DNA from: Maritalea porphyrae
GTDB lineage: Bacteria > Pseudomonadota > Alphaproteobacteria > Rhizobiales > Devosiaceae
Direction: 5' to 3'
Length of the DNA stretch: 64,000 nucleotides
NCBI RefSeq assembly: GCF_030159895.1
Contig: NZ_BSNI01000002.1
Span: 436,039 to 500,038, forward strand
Part shown: positions 47,561 to 56,275 of the stretch, one piece after another
How positions within the stretch are numbered: position 1 is the stretch's first letter
Layout: the number at the start of each line of letters is the position of its first letter
Program-made: the position numbers and the translations under genes
The notes under the pieces: model-generated
Databases searched by the model: none
What the model saw: the letters and a program-made list of their open reading frames with translations, nothing else
Told to the model about the DNA's origin: nothing

Positions 47561-47593
47561 GGCGCGGTGGCCATTTTGGTTGCCGCGTCTTTT
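47561..47593 (+). terminator. rpsO-pnp intergenic terminator
   Basis: A 12-bp stem, 47561-47572 with 47578-47589, is fully paired if four G-T wobbles are allowed (GGCGCGG... against ...CCGCGTC). The loop is ATTTT and TTTT follows. It lies 15 bases after the rpsO stop and would end most rpsO transcripts, leaving pnp to read-through or its own promoter. Confidence 0.75.
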
Positions 47594-47644
47594 CATTTCA
47601 TTCGGATCAATTGACTAAAAGACGGTCTATCCGAATACAAACCA

Positions 47645-47776
47645 CAATATCGGTCAATTGGTTGATCGGTATTGGGCGAAACGGCCAAGCGAACAGGATC
47701 GTCGGTCGCTTTTGATGATAGTTTTTAAGTCATTTCAAAAGCGTCTTGCCATCCTGGCTCACTTATCCGTTTCGCC
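47645..47776 (+). promoter_or_regulatory. pnp leader: two hairpins, one long and nested
   Basis: The first hairpin pairs 47645-47657 with 47662-47674 (13 bp with two wobbles, UUGG loop). The second spans 47675-47776 with nested perfect arms: GGCGAAACGG/CCGTTTCGCC (10 bp), CAGGAT/ATCCTG (47694, 47751) and CGCTTTTGA/TCAAAAGCG (47707-47715, 47735-47743). In E. coli the pnp leader forms a long stem cut by RNase III, after which PNPase destroys the message; this leader looks analogous. No gene was found in the 314-base gap. Confidence 0.6.
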
Positions 47777-47860
47777 AAATTTGAACGAAAGACGCCTTGT
47801 CGACGATGAAGGTGTGGCCATGAGGGACACATCCGGCAAGGCCTTATAGGATAAGATAAT

Positions 47861-49993
47861 ATGTTTGATCACCATAAGGTGGAACTAAACTGGGGCGGTC
47901 AGCCGCTCACCCTTGAAACAGGCAAAATGGCACGTCAGGCAGACGGCGCTGTTCTTGCAACATTGGGCGAAACCGTTGTTTTGGCAACTGTTGTTTCAGC
48001 CAAATCGGCTAAGCCGGGTCAAGACTTCTTCCCGCTAACCGTAAACTACCAAGAAAAATTCTATGCCGCAGGTAAGATCCCTGGCGGTTACTTCAAGCGC
48101 GAAGGTCGCCCAACAGAAGCTGAAACATTGATTTCACGTCTGATTGACCGCCCAATTCGCCCGCTATTCCCTGAAGGCTATAAAAACGAAACTCAAGTTG
48201 TTGTAACTGTACTTCAGTACGACCTTGAAAACCGTCCTGACATTGTTGGTCTTGTTGCCGCGTCTGCTGCCCTTACGATCTCTGGCGTTCCATTTATGGG
48301 CCCAATCGGCGCGGCACGTGTTGGCTATATTGACGGCGAATATGTTTTGAACTTTGCCCCTGAGCAAGACACAGATTCAAAATTGGATCTTGTTATGGCA
48401 GGCACGCAAGACGCTGTGTTGATGGTTGAATCAGAAGCCAAAGAATTGACTGAAGAGCAAATGCTCAAAGCGGTCATGTATGGTCATGAGCAATCTCAAA
48501 AAGTAATCGACGCAATCATCAAGCTTGCTGAACTTGCAGCGAAAGAGCCACGTGAGTTCGAGCCTGAAGATCTGTCTGGACTTGAAGCAGAAATGCTTAA
48601 AGTCGTTGAAGGCGATATCGCTGAAGCGTACAAGATCACAGAAAAAGCTGATCGCTATGAAGCGCTTGATGCCGCAAAAGCAAAAGTGAAAGAACATTTT
48701 GCCCCAGCTGAAGGCGAAGAAGCGAAATATACCGCTGAGCAAATCGGCGCTGTGTTTAAATCGCTACAAGCCAAAGTTGTGCGCAACAGCATTCTGGATA
48801 CCGGCAAGCGTATCGACGGTCGTGACCTTTCAACCGTTCGCCCAATTGTTGCAGAAGCTGGCGTCTTGCCACGTACGCACGGTTCAGCTGTATTCACACG
48901 CGGTGAAACTCAAGCATTGGTTGTGGCCACATTGGGCACAGGCGATGATGAGCAGTTCATCGACAGCCTAGACGGCACATACAAACAAAACTTCATGCTG
49001 CACTACAACTTCCCTCCATATTCTGTGGGTGAAGCTGGCCGCATGGGCGGCACAAGCCGTCGTGAAACAGGTCACGGCAAATTGGCATGGCGCGCAATCA
49101 ACCCAGTACGTCCAAGCGTTGAAGAATTCCCTTACACCATTCGCTTGGTATCAGAGATCACAGAATCAAACGGCTCGTCTTCAATGGCGTCTGTTTGTGG
49201 TGCATCATTGGCACTTATGGATGCGGGTGTTCCGCTACCACGTCCGGTTTCTGGTATCGCAATGGGTCTTATCTTGGAAGGTGAGCGCTTCGCTGTTCTT
49301 TCAGATATCTTGGGCGACGAAGATCACCTGGGCGATATGGACTTTAAAGTGGCAGGTACTTCTGAAGGTATCACATCACTTCAAATGGACATCAAAATTG
49401 CAGGCATCACCGAAGAGATTATGAAAACGGCGCTTGAGCAAGCCAAGGGCGGTCGTCATCATATTCTTGATGAGATGTCAAAAGCACTTGATGGTGCTCG
49501 TGAAGAAGTTGGTGAGTTTGCGCCTCGCATCGAAACCATGAAGATCCCAACCGACAAGATCCGTGAAGTGATCGGTACTGGCGGTAAAGTGATCCGTGAA
49601 ATCGTTGAAAAAACCGGCGCGAAAGTGAACATCGAAGACGATGGCACCATCAAAATCGCTTCAAGCGATGGCAAAGCCATCGATGCTGCGGTTAAGTGGA
49701 TCAAGTCAATCACAGACGAGCCTGAAGTTGGCGAAATCTACCAAGGTACCGTTGTAAAATGCGTGGACTTTGGTGCGTTCGTGAACTTCTTCGGTCCACG
49801 TGATGGCCTTGTGCACATCTCACAATTGGCCGACAAGCGCGTTGAAAAGACAACAGACGTCGTCAAAGAAGGCGAAAAAGTCTATGTCAAATTGATGGGC
49901 TTTGACGATCGCGGCAAAGTTCGCTTGTCAATGAAAGTCGTCGACCAGGAAACTGGCGAAGAGTTCAAAAAAGAAGAAGAAGCTGACGAGTAG
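47861..49993 (+). CDS. pnp: Polyribonucleotide nucleotidyltransferase (PNPase)
   Basis: The 3'-5' phosphorolytic exoribonuclease of the degradosome. Two RNase PH domains ([27 protein letters not shown] in the first; [29 protein letters not shown] in the second) surround an alpha-helical linker. A KH domain ([15 protein letters not shown]) and an S1 domain ([21 protein letters not shown]) finish the 710 residues. The ATG is preceded by AGGATAAGATAAT. A strong terminator follows. Confidence 0.98.
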   Translation: MFDHHKVELNWGGQPLTLETGKMARQADGAVLATLGETVVLATVVSAKSAKPGQDFFPLTVNYQEKFYAAGKIPGGYFKREGRPTEAETLISRLIDRPIRPLFPEGYKNETQVVVTVLQYDLENRPDIVGLVAASAALTISGVPFMGPIGAARVGYIDGEYVLNFAPEQDTDSKLDLVMAGTQDAVLMVESEAKELTEEQMLKAVMYGHEQSQKVIDAIIKLAELAAKEPREFEPEDLSGLEAEMLKVVEGDIAEAYKITEKADRYEALDAAKAKVKEHFAPAEGEEAKYTAEQIGAVFKSLQAKVVRNSILDTGKRIDGRDLSTVRPIVAEAGVLPRTHGSAVFTRGETQALVVATLGTGDDEQFIDSLDGTYKQNFMLHYNFPPYSVGEAGRMGGTSRRETGHGKLAWRAINPVRPSVEEFPYTIRLVSEITESNGSSSMASVCGASLALMDAGVPLPRPVSGIAMGLILEGERFAVLSDILGDEDHLGDMDFKVAGTSEGITSLQMDIKIAGITEEIMKTALEQAKGGRHHILDEMSKALDGAREEVGEFAPRIETMKIPTDKIREVIGTGGKVIREIVEKTGAKVNIEDDGTIKIASSDGKAIDAAVKWIKSITDEPEVGEIYQGTVVKCVDFGAFVNFFGPRDGLVHISQLADKRVEKTTDVVKEGEKVYVKLMGFDDRGKVRLSMKVVDQETGEEFKKEEEADE

Positions 49994-50188
49994 TCACTTC
50001 TGAGCTTTGTTAAAATTAGAAAAGCCTGGCGTTGCTAAATCAGCGTCGGGCTTTTTCTTGGTTGGCTTGCGGTCTTTAATCGGTCGGCATGAGAGACCAT
50101 GCTGTCCTAATTTATAGACTTCTGCAATTGCATCGGTGATTGCCAAGGCAATATAGGCAACTGGGTATGTAAGGATTTCATCCATCAT
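49994..50188 (-). CDS. Small ORF 2: putative 64-residue protein (unknown)
   Basis: A minus-strand frame starting ATGATGGATGA inside the stop region of the 39-codon ORF before it, so the two would be translationally coupled. It has one hydrophobic helix (PVAYIALAITDAIAEVY) and a basic segment (KDRKPTKKK). Its last third crosses the pnp terminator, and its stop abuts the pnp stop, both reasons for caution. I do not recognise it. Confidence 0.4.
   Translation of the reverse strand: MMDEILTYPVAYIALAITDAIAEVYKLGQHGLSCRPIKDRKPTKKKPDADLATPGFSNFNKAQK
50021..50056. terminator. pnp terminator
   Basis: AAAGCCTGGCG (50021-50031) pairs with CGTCGGGCTTT (50044-50054) with two wobbles, followed by TTTTTC. 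A clear Rho-independent terminator for pnp. On the minus strand it also ends in a T-rich tail. Confidence 0.9.
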
Positions 50189-50297
50189 TGCGCTCACTGT
50201 CGTCGTCGCGCTGACGTTTTTCTTGCTTTTTTGATCCATAGGGCGGCAAGAGCGCCTCTACGACGGCCTCAAACACAGCTGCAATAAAATCAAACAT
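50178..50297 (-). CDS. Small ORF 1: putative 39-residue amphipathic protein (unknown)
   Basis: Starts at ATG 50297 with an excellent GGAGG site four to five bases upstream. The product opens MFDFIAAVFEAVVEALLPPY, a hydrophobic or amphipathic helix, and ends in a highly charged tail with KKQEKRQRDDD. The stop overlaps the ATGATG of the next small ORF. Such a ribosome site before so short a frame argues for real translation. No homologue is recognised. Confidence 0.5.
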   Translation of the reverse strand: MFDFIAAVFEAVVEALLPPYGSKKQEKRQRDDDSERNDG

Positions 50298-50499
50298 TGA
50301 CCCTCCAAAATGAAATTAGAGTATTTCATCAATATGGGGACCTTTGCGTGTTTTTCCAGGTCATTGCCAAATTGCCTCCGGTCCTACGCGCATTAGTTGC
50401 ACTTCGCGCTAGGAGAGAGGCCGATGAACAGATTTTGTAGCGACCCCGCATCTAGTGCCGGGTGGTGCGAGCGGAAAAGATAAGCAAAGACTTTGTACC

Positions 50500-50520
50500 G
50501 TCCCGGACTTGATCCGGGAC
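50500..50520. repeat. REP-like palindrome (GTCCCGGA...TCCGGGAC)
   Basis: Arms GTCCCGGA and TCCGGGAC are perfect with a CTTGA centre. This resembles the extragenic palindromes scattered in many alphaproteobacterial genomes. It is part of the 360-base gene-free region 50298-50657, which also holds the 45-bp dispersed repeat and a GCGGTAGT/ACTACCGC hairpin (50597-50617). Confidence 0.7.
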
Positions 50521-50557
50521 CATTTGCTACTTGTTGTGAACTTAAATGGCCACGTTC

Positions 50558-50602
50558 AATTGGCGGGGGTGCCGGGGAAGGCCCGAAGGGCCGACGGCGG
50601 TA
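50558..50602. repeat. 45-bp dispersed repeat, copy 1
   Basis: Opens AATTGGCGGGGGTGCCGGGG and ends GGGCCGACGGCGG, with a GGCCC-GAA-GGGCC palindrome in the middle. The second copy at 54953 is nearly identical except around the palindrome loop and one base before it. It lies in non-coding DNA. Confidence 0.85.
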
Positions 50603-50657
50603 GTGCAAAACTACCGCGCGTGCCGAAGTCGCAGCGACCAACGGTGGCGCGAAAATG

Positions 50658-51659
50658 CTACCCAACCCGATCCGGTAGAACGCGGTGTGGTGGCTGGTGC
50701 CCATCAAGAAATGCTCGCATATTCACAATGACGGTTTCGCCCATCTCGACACGCCCTTCAAGCGTTGCCGACCCCATATGCGCGGTCAAAACAACCTTGT
50801 CTTGTCGCGCTAGCTCCAAAAGCTTTGGATTGATGGCTTTGTGATGCTCAAACACATCCAATGCCGCACCTGAGATTTCGCCGCTCGACACCGCTTCAAT
50901 AAGTGCTTGCTCATCAATCAAGCTGGGGCGCGCCAGATTGACCAAATAAGCGTCATCCTTCATGAGCGCCAAGCGCTCTTTATTGATGATATTGTGGGTC
51001 TTTTCGGTGGAAGGTGTGTGCAGGGTGACAATGTCCACCGCTGCCAGCATCTCATCGAGATTATCCCAATAATGGGCATCCAATTCTTCTTCTACGACGC
51101 CAGGTTTGCGTGAGCGCCCGAAATAATGAATTTCAAGGCCAAAAGCGCGGGCGCGGCGCGCCACCGCCATGCCGATGCGGCCCAGACCAACAATGCCGAG
51201 CCGCTTCCCCGCCAATCGGCGACCCAGCATCCAATTGGGCGACCAGCCTGGCCAGGTGCCGTCCTTCAATAGGGTTTGCGAACCTTCAATCAACCGTCTT
51301 GGCACCGCCAAAATCAACGCCATGGTCATATCCGCCGTATCGTCGGTGAGAACACTTGGTGTGTTGGTTACGGTAATGCCGCGCTTGGCGGCGGCGTTGA
51401 TGTCAATATTGTCCACCCCATTGCCAAACTGGGCGATCATGCGCACGTTTGGTCCAAGCGCTGAGATCATTTCAGCATCAAGACGATCAGTAATTGTGGA
51501 AACCAAGATTTCGCAATTCAACGATTGCGCAATCAATTCTTCTTGCGTTTGCGGGCGATCCTCGCCAATAAAACGCGTATCAAACAGTGCCGCCATACGT
51601 TCTTCAATCAGCACGGGCAAACGGCGGCTTACAAAAACCTTGGCGGTTGATCCTGTCAT
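50658..51659 (-). CDS. D-2-hydroxyacid dehydrogenase (glyoxylate/hydroxypyruvate reductase-like)
   Basis: A 333-residue NAD(P)-dependent enzyme of the D-isomer-specific family. The Rossmann loop is GIVGLGRIGMAVARRA near residue 158. The catalytic Arg is in NLARPS, the Glu follows in the DVFEHH region, and the His is in LTAHMGSATLEGR. Wording is closest to glyoxylate or hydroxypyruvate reductases, but the substrate is not certain. ATG 51659 has GGAG five bases upstream; the longer frame has no support. Confidence 0.9.
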   Translation of the reverse strand: MTGSTAKVFVSRRLPVLIEERMAALFDTRFIGEDRPQTQEELIAQSLNCEILVSTITDRLDAEMISALGPNVRMIAQFGNGVDNIDINAAAKRGITVTNTPSVLTDDTADMTMALILAVPRRLIEGSQTLLKDGTWPGWSPNWMLGRRLAGKRLGIVGLGRIGMAVARRARAFGLEIHYFGRSRKPGVVEEELDAHYWDNLDEMLAAVDIVTLHTPSTEKTHNIINKERLALMKDDAYLVNLARPSLIDEQALIEAVSSGEISGAALDVFEHHKAINPKLLELARQDKVVLTAHMGSATLEGRVEMGETVIVNMRAFLDGHQPPHRVLPDRVG

Positions 51660-51780
51660 TAAAGCTCCATTGTCGCTATAGTCCCCAAAAGCCATAGCGC
51701 AATCATTCTTAGCTATACTTTAAGGTCCTGACCCTAATAAATAGGTGAAATCTTTGCCCGTGGAAAGACCATCAAAATCA

Positions 51781-52353
51781 ATGCCCAAATTGAACGTCCA
51801 ACCGCTTCCAATCTTTGCCGCCCTTATGGCCTTTGTGGTGGTGTTTTTTGCTGCCACTAGCCCTGTTTTTGCGCAATCTGTCGGCGCATCGGGCCTACCA
51901 TTGCCGCGTTTCGCTTCGCTTGGCTCATCAAAAATCAATGTGCGCGTTGGGCCAGGCCAAAAATATGAGGTGGCTTGGATATTTGTGCAAAATGGGCTGC
52001 CAATCGAAATAATTCAGGAATTTGACGCCTGGCGAAAGATTCGCGATTCGGAAGGCGCAGAGGGCTGGATCCATAAAACCTTACTCTCAGGTCGCCGCAC
52101 GGCACTGGTTACGCCATGGCTTGATGATGCTGTCGCTGGAACACCCATCTATGCGCGTGCAGATGCGACTGCGCCGCGCCGCGCCATTTTGCAGCCAAAG
52201 GTAATGGTGACCGTTGAGAAATGCGAGACAAGCTGGTGCGAGGTTTCAGGTCGCTACAAGCCTGATCCGTCAGGGGACAAGAGCCAGAACTTCAAAGGCT
52301 GGATAAACCAAGTAGCGCTTTGGGGCGTCTATCAAGGCGAGTTGGTGAAATAG
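51781..52353 (+). CDS. Secreted SH3-domain protein
   Basis: A 190-residue exported protein. The signal peptide has a hydrophobic core (IFAALMAFVVVFFAATS) and an AxA-like site at VFAQS. Two bacterial SH3 domains follow: KINVRVGPGQKYEVAWIFVQNGLP...GAEGWIHKTLLSG and a second ending in NFKGWINQVALWGVY. Such proteins bind or sense the cell wall. ATG 51781 gives the cleanest signal peptide; GTG 51745 is possible. It converges with irr with two bases between. Confidence 0.88.
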   Translation: MPKLNVQPLPIFAALMAFVVVFFAATSPVFAQSVGASGLPLPRFASLGSSKINVRVGPGQKYEVAWIFVQNGLPIEIIQEFDAWRKIRDSEGAEGWIHKTLLSGRRTALVTPWLDDAVAGTPIYARADATAPRRAILQPKVMVTVEKCETSWCEVSGRYKPDPSGDKSQNFKGWINQVALWGVYQGELVK

Positions 52354-52355
52354 GA

Positions 52356-52802
52356 CTAGCTTAGGCTTTTCACCCGCACCACCACATCTACATGGGTAAT
52401 TTTCATGCCCTTTGGCGCGTCCGGCAAACCAGAAATCTCAATGTCATTTGTCGGAATATCCACCACACGATCCTCATCTTCGATGAAGAAATGATGGTGA
52501 TCAGATGTGTTGGTATCAAAATAGGTGCGCGCCGCATCGACGGTGACTTCGCGCAGAAGACCAGCATCTTTGAACTGGCGCAACGTGTTGTAGACGGTGG
52601 CCAAAGAAACGGTTACCCCGTCCGTTGTGGCTTCTGCGTGTAGTGCCTCAGCGCTAACATGGCGGTGGCCGCCACCATAGAGCAGATCAGCTAATGCAAG
52701 GCGCTGCCGAGTTGGGCGCAAACCAGCCATCCGCAGCACCGCGGTTAGGCATGGGCCACGCGAGCCAAGCATTTGTCTGTGATTGCCGATATGTGCAGTC
52801 AT
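52356..52802 (-). CDS. irr: Irr, heme-responsive iron regulator (Fur family)
   Basis: A 148-residue Fur-family protein of the Irr type, the global iron regulator of rhizobia and relatives that acts under iron limitation and is destabilised by heme. The helix-turn-helix MAGLRPTRQRLALADLLYGGGHRHVSAE and SLATVYNTLRQF, then DHHHFFIEDE (the heme-linked histidines), identify it. It lies next to fabA-fabB, an irr neighbourhood conserved in Hyphomicrobiales. The first 25 residues are variable, and the start could be ATG 52772. Confidence 0.92.
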   Translation of the reverse strand: MTAHIGNHRQMLGSRGPCLTAVLRMAGLRPTRQRLALADLLYGGGHRHVSAEALHAEATTDGVTVSLATVYNTLRQFKDAGLLREVTVDAARTYFDTNTSDHHHFFIEDEDRVVDIPTNDIEISGLPDAPKGMKITHVDVVVRVKSLS

Positions 52803-52840
52803 TCGTTTGTTTTTCGCGTCTATTTGATCTCTAGTTGCGA

Positions 52841-52869
52841 ATTATAGGCAATTTCATCTCGCCAAACAA
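52841..52869 (-). promoter_or_regulatory. irr promoter
   Basis: On the minus strand TTGTTT (52869-52864), 17 bases, TATAAT (52846-52841). The leader to ATG 52802 would be about 32 bases. A near-consensus -10 suggests a strong promoter. Confidence 0.7.
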
Positions 52870-53006
52870 CAGACCTTTTGTCGCGTGGTGAACGTGTGAA
52901 GGATTTTCTTAGCCAAAAGACGAATAGAGGATGCTAAAAACGCGCCAACACCCGGAATTGTGGGCGGTTGCTCCCCATACAGCAGATTTTCAAAAATGCA
53001 CGATTC

Positions 53007-53105
53007 TGGGCCGCAATTGCTTTGCGTTGGGCCGCAAAAATGTTATGCACGGCCAAAAGCATGTCTGGGCCGAGCCACGATCAAAATCAAATTTGGCCGC
53101 AGCAA
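53007..53105. promoter_or_regulatory. TGGGCCGCAA-type direct repeats upstream of fabA
   Basis: TGGGCCGCAA occurs exactly at 53007 and 53028 (21 bp apart, two turns), with partial copies TGGGCCG near 53066 and TTGGCCGCA near 53094. They fall in the 330-base gap 52803-53132 between irr and fabA, which I consider non-coding apart from the irr promoter. Confidence 0.4.
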
Positions 53106-53132
53106 TCAAAAAACAGATGGGAAGTTTGGCTT

Positions 53133-53645
53133 ATGACAGAACGTGCCAACCAGTTTAGCTATGAAGAATTGATCTTGCACGGCAAGGGTGAATTGCCAGG
53201 TCAGGGCGATGCAAAACTGCCAGCGCCACCGATGCTGATGTTTGATCGTATCACCAACATTAATGATGATGCAGGCGAGTTCGGCAAAGGCAGCGTAACT
53301 GCCGAGTTGGATCTTAACCCAGACCTATGGTTCTATCAGTGTCACTTCATTGGTGATCCAGTTATGCCTGGTTGTTTGGGGCTAGATGCTTTGTGGCAAA
53401 TGATTGGTTTTTACCTTTCTTGGGCTGGCTCTCCGGGGCGTGGTCGTGCATTGGGCGGATCAATTAAATTTGTTGGCCAAGCCACAAATGACAAAAAGCT
53501 GCTACAATATCATGTGGACATCAAAAAACACATGAAATCACCATTGCCGTTTGGCGTGGCCACAGGCTGGGTAAAAGCAGATGGTGAGATCATTTATAAG
53601 GCGGAAAATTTGCGTGTTGGCCTCATCGGCCTAGAAGATAAGTAA
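53133..53645 (+). CDS. fabA: 3-hydroxydecanoyl-ACP dehydratase/isomerase FabA
   Basis: Dehydrates 3-hydroxydecanoyl-ACP and isomerises the product to the cis-3 form, the branch point for anaerobic-type unsaturated fatty acids. The catalytic His is in FYQCHFIGDPVMPGCLGLDALWQ near residue 70, with the Asp at about 84. ATG 53133 with GGGAAG upstream gives the usual MTERANQFSYEEL; the extended frame upstream is not homologous. Length 170 is normal. Confidence 0.97.
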   Translation: MTERANQFSYEELILHGKGELPGQGDAKLPAPPMLMFDRITNINDDAGEFGKGSVTAELDLNPDLWFYQCHFIGDPVMPGCLGLDALWQMIGFYLSWAGSPGRGRALGGSIKFVGQATNDKKLLQYHVDIKKHMKSPLPFGVATGWVKADGEIIYKAENLRVGLIGLEDK

Positions 53646-53693
53646 GCGTTTGAAATAAGCCAGCTTTTGCGCGCACGCAATAAAGAGGAATAT

Positions 53694-54920
53694 ATGAAAA
53701 GAGTTGTCATCACAGGCATGGGGATTGTCTCCTCAATCGGCAATAACCGTAAAGAAGTGTTGCAGAGCCTGCACGACGCCAAGCCGGGAATCACCCGGGC
53801 AGAAAAGCATGTGGAATATGGATTCCGCAGCCAAGTGCATGGCGAGCCAACCCTTAATCCATTTGAAATTCTTGATCGGCGCACAACCCGTTTCATGGCC
53901 CGCGGTGCGGCATGGAACTATATCGCTATGCAAGAAGCGATTGAGCAAGCTGGACTTGAAGAAGCAAATATTTCAAACCCGCGCACTGGTATTGTGATGG
54001 GTTCCGGCGGTCCTTCAACCGAGACTTTGATCAACGCCGCCGACCTTACGCGCAAAAATCTCAGCCCTAAGCGCATCGGCCCGTTGGCTGTGCCAAAAGC
54101 GATGAGCTCCACAGCGTCTGCGACATTGGCAACAGCGTTTAAAATCAAGGGTGTGAACTACACAATCACCTCAGCTTGTGCGACGTCAAAGCACTGTATT
54201 GGCAATGCCTACGAGCAAATCCAAATGGGTAAGCAAGATATCGTTTTTGCGGGTGGTTCGGAAGACCTTGAATGGTCAATGTCCAACATGTTCGATGCGC
54301 TTGGCGCGATGACATCGAAATATAATGACACGCCTGAAACATCTTCTCGCGCATATGACAAAAACCGTGATGGTTTCATTATCGCTGGTGGCGCTGGTGT
54401 GATGGTCCTAGAAGAATATGAGCACGCCAAAGCGCGCGGTGCGACTATTTTGGCTGAGATTGTTGGCTATGGCGCTACATCTGATGGCTACGACATGGTT
54501 GCTCCTTCGGGCGAAGGCGCGGAACGCTGCATGCGCATGGCGCTTGAAACGGTCAATATGCCAATTGACTATATCAACCCACATGCCACTTCGACTCCAG
54601 TTGGCGACATCAAAGAAATTGAAGCCATCCGCAAAGTGTTTGGCAACGAAGACAAGTGTCCGCCTTTGTCGGCAACCAAGTCTTTGACCGGTCACTCACT
54701 GGGCGCGGTGGGTGTTCAAGAATCGATTTATTCCGTCATGATGATGAATGAAGGCTTCTTGTGCAAATCCGCGAACATCTTTGAGCTTGACCCAGAGTTT
54801 GAAGACATGCCGATCTTGCAGGAACGTCGCGACAATCAAAATATTGGTTGCGTCATGTCCAACTCTTTTGGCTTTGGCGGCACCAACGCAACCTTGGTGT
54901 TCAAGCACCCAGACGCGTAA
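53694..54920 (+). CDS. fabB: 3-oxoacyl-ACP synthase I FabB
   Basis: Elongates the cis-3 acyl-ACP made by FabA. The thiolase-fold active site is Cys in [12 protein letters not shown], with His in [10 protein letters not shown] and His in [12 protein letters not shown] 53694 with AGAGGAAT before it gives 408 residues and the expected [16 protein letters not shown]. The operon usually continues with fabI in rhizobia; here it ends with a repeat and a terminator. Confidence 0.97.
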   Translation: MKRVVITGMGIVSSIGNNRKEVLQSLHDAKPGITRAEKHVEYGFRSQVHGEPTLNPFEILDRRTTRFMARGAAWNYIAMQEAIEQAGLEEANISNPRTGIVMGSGGPSTETLINAADLTRKNLSPKRIGPLAVPKAMSSTASATLATAFKIKGVNYTITSACATSKHCIGNAYEQIQMGKQDIVFAGGSEDLEWSMSNMFDALGAMTSKYNDTPETSSRAYDKNRDGFIIAGGAGVMVLEEYEHAKARGATILAEIVGYGATSDGYDMVAPSGEGAERCMRMALETVNMPIDYINPHATSTPVGDIKEIEAIRKVFGNEDKCPPLSATKSLTGHSLGAVGVQESIYSVMMMNEGFLCKSANIFELDPEFEDMPILQERRDNQNIGCVMSNSFGFGGTNATLVFKHPDA

Positions 54921-54952
54921 CAGCGTTCTTCCCCGCCGATACAGTTTTCACT

Positions 54953-54998
54953 AATTGGCGGGGGTGCCGGGGTAGGCCCATTTGGGCCGACGGCGGCA
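54953..54998. repeat. 45-bp dispersed repeat, copy 2
   Basis: Near-identical to the element at 50558. The palindrome loop reads GGCCC-ATTT-GGGCC here instead of GGCCC-GAA-GGGCC. It sits between the fabB stop and its terminator, so it is transcribed with fabB. Confidence 0.85.
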
Positions 54999-55006
54999 AT
55001 TTATTG

Positions 55007-55030
55007 AGGGGCCGTTTGGCCCCTTTCTTG
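55007..55030 (+). terminator. fabB terminator
   Basis: AGGGGCC (55007-55013), loop GTTT, GGCCCCT (55018-55024), followed by TTCTTGTTTT. A good Rho-independent terminator only about 15 bases before the next start codon. Confidence 0.85.
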
Positions 55031-55044
55031 TTTTAGCTTATGTG

Positions 55045-55779
55045 ATGTTTATGACCCGACCTATCTACGCCATTGGCGACATTCATGGCCAAATTGAAAT
55101 GCTGCATGAATCGCTTGAAAGAATCGAGCGCGATGGCGGCAAAGACGCAAAGATTGTGTTCTTGGGTGACTATGTTGACCGTGGTGCAAGCAGCGACAAA
55201 GTGATCGAGCTTCTGATGGATGGCGTTCAAGCAGGTAAAAATTGGACCTGTCTCTTGGGCAATCACGACCGCATGTTCACCATGTTCCTAGAGGACTATC
55301 CGCGCACAGATTATCGCCTCAAACCCGGCTATGATTGGTTCCACAAAAATATCGGCGGCGTTGAAACCATGGCTGCGTATGGCGTTGAAGTGCATAGCGA
55401 ACGCCGCCTGTTTCAAATCCATGAAGAAGCCAAACAAGCAGTGCCGCAATCCCATTTGGATTTCTTAAGCACCTTGCCGCTCACGCTAGAGCAAGACAAT
55501 TTGCTGTTCGTCCATGCGGGCATCAAACCGGGCCTTGCCCTCAAAGAACAACATCCAGACGATCTGGTTTGGATCAGAGAAGGGTTTTTGGACCATACAG
55601 CACCGTACCCTTGGCTTGTTGTCCATGGACACACAACCATCGATGCGGCCACGCACTATGGTAATCGCATCAACCTTGATTCTGGCGCTGGTTATGGCAA
55701 ACCGCTCTCCACGGCGGTGTTTGAAGGTGGCGAAAGCTGGCTATTGACTGATGAGGGTCGTCAGGCGCTTACGCCGTAA
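55045..55779 (+). CDS. Metallophosphoesterase of the PPP (Ser/Thr phosphatase/ApaH) type
   Basis: A 244-residue phosphoesterase. The three metal motifs are YAIGDIHGQ, FLGDYVDRG and LLGNHDRM, with VHGHTT near the end. It resembles bacterial PrpA/ApaH-like phosphatases acting on phosphoproteins or dinucleotides. The substrate is unknown. ATG 55045 or 55051; neither has a clear ribosome site. Being so close to the fabB terminator, it depends on read-through or a hidden promoter. Confidence 0.88.
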   Translation: MFMTRPIYAIGDIHGQIEMLHESLERIERDGGKDAKIVFLGDYVDRGASSDKVIELLMDGVQAGKNWTCLLGNHDRMFTMFLEDYPRTDYRLKPGYDWFHKNIGGVETMAAYGVEVHSERRLFQIHEEAKQAVPQSHLDFLSTLPLTLEQDNLLFVHAGIKPGLALKEQHPDDLVWIREGFLDHTAPYPWLVVHGHTTIDAATHYGNRINLDSGAGYGKPLSTAVFEGGESWLLTDEGRQALTP

Positions 55780-55876
55780 CAATTGATTACTAAGCAATTT
55801 CTCTCAGACAGTTTTACGACAGTCGCAATTGTGGCGTTGAGTTTTCCTTGTTGTGTGCAGACTCTGTTCTGAAAAC

Positions 55877-56275
55877 ATGGAGAGAAAAGTGCAAAACGAT
55901 GTCGATTTAGAGTCATATGCGAGTTGGAAGGAGCGTTGGGTTGAATACACTTCCGATGATTTTACACTAAAAGTTTTTGCCAACTGGACAACGCGCGAAA
56001 CCGTCTGGATAAACGGAGAGCAAATCTCAAGTACGTATAGTCTGAGGTTTCGGACTGTACACGAATTTCAACATAATGGTGATGATTACCAAGTGGTCGT
56101 TCAATGGTTGAATATGCTCACCGGCGCTTTGAGAATGTCTGCCTTTCAAAACGGCGAGAAATTGTTCGATGACACTAAGCAAATCTACAAGTGGTGGACG
56201 TTGCCTGTGGTCTTTATGGTCTCTGGCGCTATTGGATATTTAGTCGGCTATCTTGAGGGTAGGTTCTTTTCCTGA
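55877..56275 (+). CDS. Putative single-helix membrane protein, partner of tethered XRE gene (unknown)
   Basis: A 132-residue protein I do not recognise. A charged, aromatic soluble part (about 1-105, with several Trp) precedes one transmembrane helix near the C-terminus (WWTLPVVFMVSGAIGYLVGYL). The ATG is overlapped by a longer GTG frame from 55853 with no support. Its TGA overlaps the ATG of the following XRE gene (TGATG), so both are coupled. Confidence 0.6.
   Translation: MERKVQNDVDLESYASWKERWVEYTSDDFTLKVFANWTTRETVWINGEQISSTYSLRFRTVHEFQHNGDDYQVVVQWLNMLTGALRMSAFQNGEKLFDDTKQIYKWWTLPVVFMVSGAIGYLVGYLEGRFFS

Noticed and set aside
47658-47849. 63-residue frame in the pnp leader
   Set aside because: The region is better explained by the nested hairpins; the frame lacks a ribosome site and a recognisable domain.
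50455-50844. 129-residue plus-strand frame through the repeat mosaic
   Set aside because: It runs through palindromes into the antisense of the dehydrogenase; its sequence is translated repeat.
52931-53158. 75-residue frame upstream of fabA
   Set aside because: It overlaps the fabA start region, has no ribosome site and resembles nothing; the repeats it contains look regulatory.
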